A stretch of DNA of 64,000 nt from contig NZ_JAFKFX010000033.1 in NCBI RefSeq assembly GCF_017308075.1, forward strand, positions 62,001 to 126,000, read 5' to 3'. A program made the position numbers and the translations under genes. How positions within the stretch are numbered: the stretch's first letter is position 1; every line of letters begins with the position of its first letter. This DNA comes from Allobosea sp. (GTDB lineage Bacteria > Pseudomonadota > Alphaproteobacteria > Rhizobiales > Beijerinckiaceae). Below the pieces are notes generated by a model that made no database searches, was not told the origin of the DNA, and saw only the letters and a program-made list of their open reading frames with translations. Below are positions 8,967 through 17,458 of the stretch, one piece after another.

Positions 8967-9793
8967 GGCCTTGCCTCCGCCCCTGCCGGCACGGATGGCC
9001 AGTTATGGGTTTCCTCTGTGGCATCGCGGCACCAGCGATAAAAGGCGTCGTAGAGCAGCATGCCGGCCTCGAGCTGTGCCAGATCATCGCGAAACATCCG
9101 CGACAATCCGAGCGACGCGGCCAGAAACCCGGCCGCCTGCGGCACGTCCTCGAGCCGGGCGGTGTCAGCCGCCCGCGCGATCGCCGCGAGCCGGTCGAGC
9201 GCCGGAGTCGACAGGCCGAACTCCGCGATCATGGTGTCGAAGCTGCAGCGCTCGCCGCGATGGCTCCAGAATACGCCGTCTATGTCGAAGGGCGTCGCGC
9301 CGAAGCGCTCGGCCACCGCAGCGACTTCCGACGGCGTCACGAACAGGAAGATGGCTGCGGGGTCGACGAAGCGACGGATCAGCCAGGGACAGGCGATGCG
9401 GTCGACCTTGGGCCGCGCCCGCGTCACCCAGACGGTGCGCCCGGCACCGTCGCGGGCCGGCAGCCGGCCGACATCGACCAGCGGCAGGCCGGCCTCGCGC
9501 CAGGCCTCGAAGCCGCCGGTCAGCGTTTCGGCGGCGATCCCCTCATGCCGCAGCCAGGCCGCGACGCCTTCGCTGAGCTTTTGCCCGCGCTGGCAGCAGA
9601 TCACGAGCTTGTGGCCGGCGAAGACATTGGCCCAGCCGGCGACGTCCTCATGGCTCCGGCGCTGCGCGGCCGGCAGCAGCCGTGGATCGGCGGCGAAATC
9701 CTCCGCGGTGCGGACATCGACGAGCACCGGCGCATCGGGCAGGCCGACGAGCCGTGACAATTGGGCAGCGCTGATCTGGATATTGGAAGACAT
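8963..9793 (-). CDS. chrB: Rhodanese-ChrB fusion protein (chromate resistance)
   Basis: A protein of 276 residues. Residues about 10-115 form a rhodanese domain with the active-site loop at Cys66-Cys67 ('CCQRGQK'). Residues about 130-270 match the C-terminal domain of ChrB ('VWVTRARPKVDRIACPWLI', 'EFGLSTPALDRLA'). ChrB proteins regulate or assist chromate resistance; the rhodanese part suggests sulfur or redox chemistry on a persulfide cysteine. It is the first gene of a two-gene unit with chrA. The domain order is direct from sequence; the specific job of the fusion is inferred. Confidence 0.87.
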   Translation of the reverse strand: MSSNIQISAAQLSRLVGLPDAPVLVDVRTAEDFAADPRLLPAAQRRSHEDVAGWANVFAGHKLVICCQRGQKLSEGVAAWLRHEGIAAETLTGGFEAWREAGLPLVDVGRLPARDGAGRTVWVTRARPKVDRIACPWLIRRFVDPAAIFLFVTPSEVAAVAERFGATPFDIDGVFWSHRGERCSFDTMIAEFGLSTPALDRLAAIARAADTARLEDVPQAAGFLAASLGLSRMFRDDLAQLEAGMLLYDAFYRWCRDATEETHNWPSVPAGAEARP

Positions 9794-9928
9794 GGCGTCC
9801 CTCCCGGAAGCTAGGAGACTGGACGCGATCCTTGGGCTGACGCCTCACGGGGTCGTCGCGAATGAACCCCTGCGGAATTTAGACCATGGCGTCGGGGGAG
9901 CGTCAACGGCGGTTTCATGAGACAACCC

Positions 9929-10022
9929 CGTCATGCTCGCCCTTGTGGCGAGGATCCATGCCTTGGAGACCAAGCTGTCTGAGGGAGGGCGTGGATGGTC
10001 GGGACAAGCCCGACCGCGACGG
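9929..10022. repeat. Dispersed inverted-repeat element, family B, copy 1
   Basis: Begins cgtcatgctcg and ends with the segment gtcgggacaagcccgac plus cgcgacgg. Each end forms a short hairpin. Related copies lie at 32370 (opposite arrangement), 40656 and 62019. It lies in the gap between the chrB-like gene and the CNNM transporter gene. Confidence 0.65.
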
Positions 10023-10047
10023 AGAATCGAGCTCTGGCAGACGCCGC

Positions 10048-11331
10048 TCAATCGATCCGGCTGACCAGGATCTTGTCGATGCGGCGGCCGTCGAGATCGA
10101 CCACCTCGAAGCGCCAATGGCCCTTCTCGAAGCTCTCCCCGACATTGGGCAGCCGGTTCATCTCCGCCAGCACGAAACCGGCGACCGTCTGGTAATCGGC
10201 ATCGCGCGGCACATGGATGCCGAGCTCGTGCGAGAACTCGTCGACCTGCATCCAGCCGGCGACGAGATAGGAGCCGTCGGCGCGCGTCACCAGGGCCGGC
10301 TCGCTGTCGTCCTCCTCCTGGAAGGCGCCGGTGATCGCCTCGAGCACGTCGCTGGAGGTGATGATCCCCTCGAAATGGCCGTACTCGTCGAAGACCAGCG
10401 CCATATGCACCGGCGAGGCGCGGATCGCCCGCAGCACGTCGAGCGCGCCGGTCGTGTCGAGCACCACCGGGATCTGCTGGACCATACTGCGCAATTCGCG
10501 CCCGTCGCCGTCGGAAAAGGCATCGAACATGTCCTTGACCGTGACGACGCCGATGATCGCATCGGCCTCGCCGTCCTGCACCGGCAGGCGCGAGCGCCGC
10601 GTGGCGCGCAACTGCGCCCTGATCTCCGCCGGGCTGTCGGCGAGGTCGAGATGCTCGACCTCGCGCCGCGGCGTCATCAGCGCCCGCGCCGAACGGTCGG
10701 CGAGGCGCATCACGCCGGAGATCATCTCGCGCTCGTCGCGCTCCAGCACGCCGGCCGTCTCGGCCTCGGCGATGATGGTACGGACCTCCTCCTCGGTGAC
10801 CTTCTCCTCCGACTCGCCCTTCTGGCCGAGCAGAGCGAGGACGGTCTTGCCGGAGACGTCGAGCAGCCAGACCAGCGGCGAGCCGATCTTGGCGAGCAGC
10901 GCCATCACCGGCGCGACCCGCGCGGCGACCCGTTCCGGATCACGCAGCGCGATCTGCTTCGGCACGAGTTCGCCGATGATCAGCGAGAGATAGGTGATCG
11001 CGACGACGACCGTGCCGACGCCGACGCCGTCCGCGACGGCGCTGGAGAAGCCCTGCTCGTCGCGCAGCCAGTCGGCGAGACGTGTACCGAGCGTCGCGCC
11101 GGAGAAGGCGCCGGAGAGCACGCCGACAAGGGTGATGCCGATCTGGACGGTGGAGAGGAAGCGGCCGGGATTGTCGGCCAGGCGCTGCGCCGTCGCCGCG
11201 CCGCGGCTACCCTGATCGCTGAGGACTTTGAGCCTTGCTGGTCTGGATGAGACGACCGCGAGTTCCGACATGGCGAGCACACCGTTGATGACGGTGAGGA
11301 CGACGACGATCAAAATCTCGGTTAACAACAC
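10048..11331 (-). CDS. CNNM/HlyC-CorC family transporter (DUF21-CBS-CorC)
   Basis: A protein of 427 residues from a GTG start. Residues 1-190 are the DUF21 membrane domain with 'GVLAMSELAVVSSRPARLK' and 'TVQIGITLVGVLSGAFSG'. Two CBS repeats follow (about 210-335, 'LMTPRREVEHLDL', 'HMALVFDEYGHFEGIIT'), then the C-terminal CorC/HlyC ligand domain. Relatives handle Mg2+ or Co2+ efflux, or bind nucleotides through the CBS pair; hemolysin naming is historical. It is monocistronic, with a repeat on each side. The family is clear; the ion is not. Confidence 0.88.
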   Translation of the reverse strand: MLLTEILIVVVLTVINGVLAMSELAVVSSRPARLKVLSDQGSRGAATAQRLADNPGRFLSTVQIGITLVGVLSGAFSGATLGTRLADWLRDEQGFSSAVADGVGVGTVVVAITYLSLIIGELVPKQIALRDPERVAARVAPVMALLAKIGSPLVWLLDVSGKTVLALLGQKGESEEKVTEEEVRTIIAEAETAGVLERDEREMISGVMRLADRSARALMTPRREVEHLDLADSPAEIRAQLRATRRSRLPVQDGEADAIIGVVTVKDMFDAFSDGDGRELRSMVQQIPVVLDTTGALDVLRAIRASPVHMALVFDEYGHFEGIITSSDVLEAITGAFQEEDDSEPALVTRADGSYLVAGWMQVDEFSHELGIHVPRDADYQTVAGFVLAEMNRLPNVGESFEKGHWRFEVVDLDGRRIDKILVSRID

Positions 11332-11385
11332 CAGCTCGAAGGCTGCAGGGCCGCACTCGCTATCGTCCTGCTTCGCTGGCGCTTA

Positions 11386-11423
11386 TAGAGCATCGCGCGA
11401 AGAAGTGGGTACCGGTTTTTCGT
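11386..11423. repeat. Short family C-like hairpin remnant
   Basis: The stretch beginning agagcatcgcgcgaag with a gtgggtaccgg core resembles the first hairpin of the longer elements at 17325 and 22958. It lies in the 176-bp gap before the DUF938 gene. Probably a truncated copy. Confidence 0.4.
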
Positions 11424-11507
11424 AGGGCCCTATGCCGAACTTTACGTATCGGTCGCGCATTTTATCCTTCGGGCAGCTCCGCCCGAAAGCGATGGGAGAA
11501 CGCAAAA

Positions 11508-12116
11508 TTGCCTGAAGCCGAGATCCGCCAGTTCGCGCCCTCCGCCCAGCGCAACCGCGACCCGATCCTCGCCGTGATGCGCGAGACCTTGCCGGCGAAG
11601 GGTCTGGTGCTCGAGATCGCCAGCGGCTCCGGCGAGCACGCCATGCATTTCGCGGCCGCCCTGCCCGGCCTGTCCTTCCAGCCCTCGGACCCCAATGCCG
11701 AGGCGCGCGCCAGCATCGACGCTTGGGCGAAGGAGGCCGCGCTGCCGAACCTGCTGCCCGCCCTGGCCCTGGACGCGTCGACGCCCGGCTGGCCGCTGGC
11801 GCGGGCCGATGGGGTGATCTGCATCAACATGATCCACATCTCGCCCTGGGCGGCGACGCAGGGACTGATCGCCGAAGCGGCGCGGCTGCTGCCGCCCGGC
11901 GGCCCACTCTATCTCTACGGCCCCTATCGGCAGAGCGGCGTGCCGCTGGCGCCGAGCAATGCCGCCTTCGACGAGAGCCTGCGCGGCCGCGATCCGCGCT
12001 GGGGCCTGCGCGAGCTCGACACGGTCGCAGCCCTCGCCGCCGCAGCCGGCTTCGGACCGCCCGAGGTCACGGCGATGCCGGCGAACAATCTCAGCGTGGT
12101 GTTTCGCAAGCGCTGA
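11508..12116 (+). CDS. DUF938 SAM-dependent methyltransferase-like protein
   Basis: A protein of 202 residues. Motif I of class I methyltransferases appears as 'VLEIASGSGEHAMHFA' (about 33-48), and 'VICINMIHISPW' and 'GPYRQSG' are characteristic of DUF938. The substrate of this family is unknown. The start is TTG at 11508, supported by GGGAGA about 8 nt upstream; a nearby ATG at 11492 is out of frame. It is the only gene on its strand here and converges on the YqaA gene. Confidence 0.83.
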   Translation: MPEAEIRQFAPSAQRNRDPILAVMRETLPAKGLVLEIASGSGEHAMHFAAALPGLSFQPSDPNAEARASIDAWAKEAALPNLLPALALDASTPGWPLARADGVICINMIHISPWAATQGLIAEAARLLPPGGPLYLYGPYRQSGVPLAPSNAAFDESLRGRDPRWGLRELDTVAALAAAAGFGPPEVTAMPANNLSVVFRKR

Positions 12117-12163
12117 GCGACGAGTGCGGCGGGCTTCAGAGCCTGTCGGAGAACGCCCCAGCC

Positions 12164-12205
12164 CTCATCCTTCGAGACGCCACTGGCGCGGCTCCTCAGG
12201 ATGAG
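12164..12205. repeat. Dispersed palindromic repeat, family E, copy 1
   Basis: Ends ctcatcc and ggatgag frame a hairpin with an inner cttcgagacgc and gctcctca. A second copy with the same outer and inner words lies at 60162. It is located between two convergent genes and could also act as a bidirectional terminator. Confidence 0.55.
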
Positions 12206-12228
12206 AGCTCGAATATCCGGAGGCCGGC

Positions 12229-12810
12229 TCAGAGCACCATCGGCAGGACGAAGAAGCCCCCGACCACCACCACGACCAGCGCCAGCGCCGTCATCGGCAG
12301 ATGCTTCTCGATGAAGATACGGATGTTGTCGCCGTAATAGCGCAGGGCGACCGCGATCATCGCGAAGAAGGTGACGCGGGAGATCACCATGCCGACGGTG
12401 AACTTCCAGAGATCGAAATGCAGGAAGCCCGACATGATCGTGACGATCTTGAACGGGATCGGCGTCAGCCCCTTGGTCAGCAGCACCCAGAACCAGTAGT
12501 CCTGAGAGGTGTGGATCAGATGGGCGGCCTTCTCCTGCAGGCCGTAGATGCCGATCAGCCAGGCGCCGACCGATTCATAGAGCAAGGCGCCGATCGCATA
12601 GCCAAGATAGCCGCCGGTGACGGCGCCGAGCGAGCAGACGCCGGCATAGAACCAGGCACGGTCCGGACGCGCGATGCACATCGGGATCAGCAGCGGGATC
12701 GGCGGCAGCGGGCTGATCGAGCTTTCAACGAAGGTAATGGCGAAGAGCAGCCAGGGCGCTGCGGGATGGGACGCGTAAGACACGCACCAGTCATATGCAC
12801 GCTTGAGCAT
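12229..12810 (-). CDS. YqaA/DedA-family membrane protein
   Basis: A protein of 193 residues with four or five hydrophobic segments. 'ESSISPLPPIPLLIPMCIA' (about 29-47) and 'TKGLTPIPFKIVTIMSG' (about 112-128) are the paired loops typical of the SNARE-associated/DedA superfamily, YqaA branch. DedA proteins are linked to lipid flipping and membrane homeostasis; this branch is poorly characterised. It is monocistronic and converges with the DUF938 gene. Confidence 0.85.
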   Translation of the reverse strand: MLKRAYDWCVSYASHPAAPWLLFAITFVESSISPLPPIPLLIPMCIARPDRAWFYAGVCSLGAVTGGYLGYAIGALLYESVGAWLIGIYGLQEKAAHLIHTSQDYWFWVLLTKGLTPIPFKIVTIMSGFLHFDLWKFTVGMVISRVTFFAMIAVALRYYGDNIRIFIEKHLPMTALALVVVVVGGFFVLPMVL

Positions 12811-12941
12811 TTACTGTTCGACCGCTCCCCGGGCTCGCCTCTGACGCATGGTTGGCGTGCGCCGCATGCATCTACGCGATCCCGCGGCCGGACGCCAGAA
12901 TTCTCTTAGACCAGCGTCAATAGCGCGACCGTTTCGTGACG

Positions 12942-12977
12942 GAAAAAGGTCGGGGCGGCCCCGAAAGCACCGCCCCG
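12942..12977 (-). terminator. Intrinsic terminator after valS
   Basis: On the minus strand an 8-bp GC stem (cggggcgg/ccgccccg, 12951-12958 and 12970-12977) is followed by a CCTTTTTCC tract. It begins 10 bp past the valS stop. This is a classical rho-independent layout. Confidence 0.75.
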
Positions 12978-12986
12978 GCATTCGCC

Positions 12987-15815
12987 TCAGGCAAGGCGCT
13001 CGAGCGCCTCGGCGATCTTCAGCTTACGGGCCTGCGCGATCGCCTTGCGCTCGCGGTTCTCCTCGACGATCTCCTCGGGCGCGCGGGCCATGAAATCGGC
13101 ATTCCCGAGCTTGCGCTCGACGGCGGCGATGTCCTGGTCGAGCTTGGCGAGTTCCTTGGTCAGGCGCCCGCGCTCGGCATCGAGGTCGATGATCCCGGCG
13201 AGCGGCAGGGCCGCGATCTCGCCGCGCACGATGATCTGGGCCGACTGGCCGGGCGCCGCATCGGCGAACTCGATCGCCGAAAGCCGCGCCAGACGCTCGA
13301 TCATCGGCGCCCAGGCCTCGACGGCGGCGCGCGTCGCGGCACTCGGCTTGACCAGCACCAGCGGCACCTGCGCCCCACCCGGCACATTGGTCTCCGAGCG
13401 GACCGAGCGGATATCGGAGATCAGGTCGACGACGAAGCCGATCTCGGCCTCGGCCGCCTCGTTGACCAGCGCGCCGAGCTGCGGCCAGCGCGTCAGGCAG
13501 ACCAGCGAAGCCTCGCCGGCCGGCACCGGCCGCGGCGCGCCCTCGCCCGCCTTCTGCGCCCAGAGCTCCTCGGTCAGGAACGGCATGAACGGATGCAGCA
13601 GCTGGCAGATCAGGTCGATGACATGCGCCACCGTCGCCTGCGTCTCGGCCTTCGCCGCAACGGCAGCCGCGTCGGTGCCCTCGCCCTGCAGCACCGGCTT
13701 GGAGAGCTCGAGATACCAGTCGCAGAACTGGCCCCAGACGAAGCGATAGGCCGCGTCGGCCGCCTCGTTGAACTTGAAGCTCTCGATGCCGGCGGCGATC
13801 GCATCGGCGGTGCGCGCCGCCTCGGAGAGGATCCAGCGGTTGAGCGGCAGCGCGACCTTGGCGGGGTCGAAGCCCTCGGCCCGCAGGCAGCCGTTCAGTT
13901 CGGCGAAGCGGGCCGCATTCCAGATCTTGGTCGCGAAGTTGCGGTAGCCTTCGACACGCGCGGTCGAAAGCTTGATGTCGCGGCCCTGCGCCGCCATCGC
14001 CGAGAGCGTGAAGCGCAGCGCATCCGCGCCGTATTTGTCGACGAGCACCAGCGGGTCGATGACGTTGCCCTTGGACTTCGACATCTTCGCGCCCTTCTCG
14101 TCGCGAACGATGGCGTGGATGTAGACGTCCTTGAACGGCACCTCGTCCATGAAGTTGAGGCCCATCATCATCATCCGGGCGACCCAGAAGAAGATGATGT
14201 CGAAGGCGGTGACCAGCGTCGCGGTCGGGTAGTAGCGCTTGAGCTCGGCGGTCTCCTCCGGCCACCCCAGCGTCGAGAACGGCCAGAGCGCCGAGGAGAA
14301 CCAGGTGTCGAGCACGTCCGCGTCGCGCGTCAGCGCGACCGGGCCGCCATAATGGCCGAGCGCCAGCGCCTGCGCGCCGGCCTCGGACTCGGCGACGAAG
14401 CACTCGCCATCCGGCCCGTACCAGGCCGGAATCTGGTGGCCCCACCAGAGCTGGCGCGAGACGCACCAGGGCTCGATGTTCTCGAGCCAGTCGTTGTAGG
14501 TCTTGGTCCAGCTCTCGGGCGTGATCTTGGTGCGACCGTCCTTGACCGCCTTGAGCGCGCGGTTGGCCAGCGGCTTGACGTCGACATACCACTGGTCGGT
14601 CAGCCAGGGCTCGATCACCACGTCCGAACGGTCGCCATGCGGCACGGTGTGGGTGTTGGGCTCGACCTTGCGCAGCAGCCCGCGCGCCGCCATCAGGCCG
14701 ACCACCGCCTTGCGAGCCGTGAACCGGTCCGTGCCGTGCAGCGCCAGCGTCTCCGCCTCGGGCGCCGCGCCCTCGAGGAAGTCGGCATTGTCCTGAAGCA
14801 GGATGCGAGCCTCGCCGTCCAGGATGTTGACGATCCTGAGTGAATTGCGCTTGCCGACATCGAAGTCGTTGAAGTCGTGCGCCGGGGTGATCTTGACCGC
14901 GCCGGTGCCCTTCTCGGGGTCGGCATAGTCGTCGCCGAAGACCGGGATGACGCGGCCGACCAGCGGCAGCACGGCATTCCTGCCGATCAGCCCCTTGAGC
15001 TTCTCGTTCTCCGGATGCACGGCGACGCCGGTATCGCCCAGCATCGTCTCAGGCCGGGTCGTCGCGACGGTGATGTAGGTCTCGGGATTCTCGGGGTCGT
15101 AGACCGCGCCCTCGATCGGATAGTCGAAATAGTAGAGATGGCCGTTCGGGTCCTTGGCCAGCGCCTTGTCGAGCTTGGCGGCGTCGAACGCCTCCTCGCC
15201 GTCGCGCTGCCATTTGAACGAGCCGGTCTTCTCGACCTGCAGCACCTCGAGATCGGAGATCGCGGTCTGGAACTTCGGGTCCCAGTTCACCAGCCTTTTG
15301 GCGCGATAGATCAGCCCCTGCTTGTGCAGGGCGACGAAGACCTTGAGGACGGCGGCCGAGAGACCCTCGTCCATGGTGAAGCGCTCGCGCGACCAGTCGC
15401 AGGAGGCGCCGAGGCGCTTCAGCTGGTTGACGATCGTGCCGCCCGATTCTTCCTTCCACTTCCAGACCTCGGCGACGAAGGCCTCGCGGCCCATGCTCCG
15501 CCGGTCCGAACGGTTCTCGGCCGCGAGCTTGCGCTCGACCACCATCTGGGTCGCGATGCCGGCATGGTCGGTGCCGGGCTGCCAGAGCACGTCCTTGCCG
15601 CGCAGGCGCTCGAAGCGGCAGAGCACATCTTGCAGCGTGTTGTTGAGCGCGTGGCCCATATGCAGCGAACCCGTCACGTTCGGCGGCGGGATCACGATGC
15701 AATAGGGCTCGGCGCCGGGCGCGGCGCCACGCCCTGCCCGGAAGGCATCCGCCTTCTCCCAGGCCTCGCTGATGCGTGCCTCGACGCTGGCCGGCTCGAA
15801 TGTCTTGTCCATCAT
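12987..15815 (-). CDS. valS: Valine--tRNA ligase
   Basis: A protein of 942 residues from ATG 15815 ('MMDKTFEPASVEARISEAWE'). The class I signature 'PPPNVTGSLHMGHALNN' (HIGH equivalent HMGH) is near residue 45 and the 'AKMSKSKGNVIDP' KMSKS loop near residue 540. The editing CP1 domain, anticodon-binding domain and a C-terminal coiled coil ('LDQDIAAVERKLGNADFMARAP') follow in order. It charges tRNA-Val with valine. An in-frame start at 15878 would add 21 residues without family support. A good terminator follows the gene. Confidence 0.97.
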   Translation of the reverse strand: MMDKTFEPASVEARISEAWEKADAFRAGRGAAPGAEPYCIVIPPPNVTGSLHMGHALNNTLQDVLCRFERLRGKDVLWQPGTDHAGIATQMVVERKLAAENRSDRRSMGREAFVAEVWKWKEESGGTIVNQLKRLGASCDWSRERFTMDEGLSAAVLKVFVALHKQGLIYRAKRLVNWDPKFQTAISDLEVLQVEKTGSFKWQRDGEEAFDAAKLDKALAKDPNGHLYYFDYPIEGAVYDPENPETYITVATTRPETMLGDTGVAVHPENEKLKGLIGRNAVLPLVGRVIPVFGDDYADPEKGTGAVKITPAHDFNDFDVGKRNSLRIVNILDGEARILLQDNADFLEGAAPEAETLALHGTDRFTARKAVVGLMAARGLLRKVEPNTHTVPHGDRSDVVIEPWLTDQWYVDVKPLANRALKAVKDGRTKITPESWTKTYNDWLENIEPWCVSRQLWWGHQIPAWYGPDGECFVAESEAGAQALALGHYGGPVALTRDADVLDTWFSSALWPFSTLGWPEETAELKRYYPTATLVTAFDIIFFWVARMMMMGLNFMDEVPFKDVYIHAIVRDEKGAKMSKSKGNVIDPLVLVDKYGADALRFTLSAMAAQGRDIKLSTARVEGYRNFATKIWNAARFAELNGCLRAEGFDPAKVALPLNRWILSEAARTADAIAAGIESFKFNEAADAAYRFVWGQFCDWYLELSKPVLQGEGTDAAAVAAKAETQATVAHVIDLICQLLHPFMPFLTEELWAQKAGEGAPRPVPAGEASLVCLTRWPQLGALVNEAAEAEIGFVVDLISDIRSVRSETNVPGGAQVPLVLVKPSAATRAAVEAWAPMIERLARLSAIEFADAAPGQSAQIIVRGEIAALPLAGIIDLDAERGRLTKELAKLDQDIAAVERKLGNADFMARAPEEIVEENRERKAIAQARKLKIAEALERLA

Positions 15816-15962
15816 CGCTTTGCTCGAACGCCGAAAGGCCGGGGGAACCTGCCCCGGCCGTTGAATAACGAAAGCCAAAAGGTCTGACGCCTTAAGAGCG
15901 CATGCGGGGGCTGTGCGTCAACGTTTTCGACGCGATGCAGCCCTGCATCGGGCTCCGGGCGC

Positions 15963-16442
15963 TCAGGCGGCCTGCGATTGCAGGAACCAGAGCGCCTTGT
16001 CGAGCATGCGCGAATAGGCAGTCAGGAGATCGGCGGTGCCGGTGTCGCCGGCCTCGTCGCTCTTGTCGATCGCCTCGCGGACGCTGTTGGCCGCCGCGGC
16101 ATAGCGCTCGATCAGCGCCGCGAGATGCTCGGCGACCGCGACGATCTCCGTCGGATAAGGCTTGAGGTCGCTGCCCGCGGCAACCGCCTGCGTCGTGCCG
16201 AGCGCGATGCCGCCGAGCTGAGCGACCCGCTCGGCCACCGTGTCGACATGGCCATCGAGTTCCTTGCGGAAGCCGTCGAGCATCAGATGCACGCCGATGA
16301 AGCCCGGCCCCTTCAGGTTCCAATGCGCCTGCTTGGTGGCGAGGGCGAGGTCGATCCCGTCCTGCAAGCGCTCGTTCAGCAGGCCGATCACCTCGTTCCT
16401 GGCATTGGACGGCAGGTCGATGCGCGTGGCGGGCTTCTTCAT
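15963..16442 (-). CDS. dps: Dps-family DNA-binding ferritin-like protein
   Basis: A protein of 159 residues from ATG 16442. The Dps fold is shown by 'ALATKQAHWNLKGPGFIGVH' (about 36-55), containing the ferroxidase His, and 'LMLDGFRKELDGHVDTVAER' with the acidic partner residues. Dps dodecamers oxidise and store iron and protect DNA in starvation and peroxide stress. GGAAATC upstream of the ATG is a weak ribosome site; the longer frame to 16484 adds residues not typical of the family. It is divergent from a general-stress flavoprotein gene. Confidence 0.92.
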   Translation of the reverse strand: MKKPATRIDLPSNARNEVIGLLNERLQDGIDLALATKQAHWNLKGPGFIGVHLMLDGFRKELDGHVDTVAERVAQLGGIALGTTQAVAAGSDLKPYPTEIVAVAEHLAALIERYAAAANSVREAIDKSDEAGDTGTADLLTAYSRMLDKALWFLQSQAA

Positions 16443-16585
16443 GGCGATTTCCTCGGCTGGAGAGAATGGCGGGCGCTCCAGCAACGCATGAACGCCCCTC
16501 CCCGTTCCCTGGCACCGAACCGCACCGCGCGAGGAACCGGCGCGCTTTCCAGCCGTTGGAAATGGCAGATCAAGGAGGATCTGAA

Positions 16586-17071
16586 ATGCCCCGCCAAACC
16601 GACCAGGATCATGTCTGGGAGCTGATCGAGGAGATCGGCCTGTGCATGCTCGTCAGCCATGACGGCGCCAGCGACCAGCTGCGCGCCCGCCCGATGAGCG
16701 CTCATGCCAGGCGCGACGAGGACGCAATCTATTTCCTGACCGACAAGCGCTCCCACAAGGACGACGAAGTCGAGATCAACGAGAATATCTGCCTGACCTT
16801 CGCCGACAATGCCTCCTACAAATATGTCTCGGTCAGCGGCACCGCCAACGTGCTCGACGATCGGCCCCGCGTCGAAGAGCTCTGGTCCACCGCCGCCCGC
16901 GCCTTCTGGGAGAGCAAGGACGATCCCAATATCCGGATCCTGCGGATGCGCCCGACCATGGCGGAGTTCTGGGACAGCCCGGGCAAGATCGTCACCAGCG
17001 TCAAGATGATGGCCGCAGCGGTGACGGGTTCGCGGCCGGATCTCGGCGCGAACCGCAAGGTCGTTCTTTGA
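16586..17071 (+). CDS. Pyridoxamine 5'-phosphate oxidase-family general stress protein
   Basis: A protein of 161 residues. The split-barrel FMN fold is indicated by 'IGLCMLVSHDGASDQLRARP' (about 15-34), 'DAIYFLTDKRSHKDDEV' and 'ENICLTFADNASYKYVSVSG', the pattern of bacterial general stress protein 26-like proteins. ATG 16586 is fixed by the strong ribosome site AAGGAGGAT 6 nt upstream; the frame upstream of it is not conserved in style. It is divergent from dps, which supports a stress role, and is followed after 19 bp by a small membrane-protein gene. Confidence 0.86.
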   Translation: MPRQTDQDHVWELIEEIGLCMLVSHDGASDQLRARPMSAHARRDEDAIYFLTDKRSHKDDEVEINENICLTFADNASYKYVSVSGTANVLDDRPRVEELWSTAARAFWESKDDPNIRILRMRPTMAEFWDSPGKIVTSVKMMAAAVTGSRPDLGANRKVVL

Positions 17072-17090
17072 AGCAGGGGGGAGCAAACCC

Positions 17091-17327
17091 ATGAGATTAC
17101 TGGTTCATCTCGTCGGCGCCTGGGTCGCGGCAGAAGCCGCTTCAGGCCGCTATCCCCGCCCGGTCTCGCTGGCGCTCGGGGCGCTGGTCGCGCGCCTCGG
17201 CCCGCCGACCGCGCTGATGGCGCTCGCCGGCTGCACCATCCAGCGGCTCTATGAGGGCGGCGTCTTCGACAATTACCGGCCTCGCCCCGCATCGCGAGTA
17301 CGGGCGCGAGCGGCGAAGCGGCGCTAG
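17091..17327 (+). CDS. Small hydrophobic protein of unknown function
   Basis: A protein of 78 residues from ATG 17091, with a GGGGAG ribosome site. It has a hydrophobic N-terminal half ('SLALGALVARLGPPTALMAL' region) and a very basic tail ('RVRARAAKRR'). No family recognised. It follows the stress flavoprotein by 19 bp and is probably cotranscribed. Its stop codon is the first three bases of a family C repeat, so the repeat may have truncated or extended the original reading frame. Confidence 0.6.
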   Translation: MRLLVHLVGAWVAAEAASGRYPRPVSLALGALVARLGPPTALMALAGCTIQRLYEGGVFDNYRPRPASRVRARAAKRR

Positions 17328-17429
17328 AGCATCGAACCGAAAAGTGGACTCCACTTTTCGGAAAGCTCCGATGCGATAACACTGCGATAGATCACCGTGA
17401 CCGCGTCCGATGGCAGGCTCGACGATCTA
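17325..17429. repeat. Two-hairpin element, family C, copy 1
   Basis: The element begins tagagcatcg and ends gatcta. The first half folds on ccgaaaagtgg/ccacttttcgg with outer gcatcg/cgatgc; the second half, tagatcaccg to gatcta, is a decayed hairpin compared with the copy at 22958. Over most of its length it matches that copy. Confidence 0.75.
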
Positions 17430-17458
17430 GGCTCGCCAAGCCCGTCCGGCAGGCTGCC

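Noticed and set aside
10331..10993. Plus-strand frame of 220 codons opposite the CNNM transporter gene
   Set aside because: Serine/arginine-rich shadow translation with no start signal; the minus frame has complete DUF21-CBS-CorC structure.
12936..14843. A long plus-strand open frame (635 codons) across valS
   Set aside because: It is the antisense shadow of valS in high-GC DNA; its translation is Arg/Asp/Leu-rich with no family features, while the minus frame is a complete valyl-tRNA synthetase.
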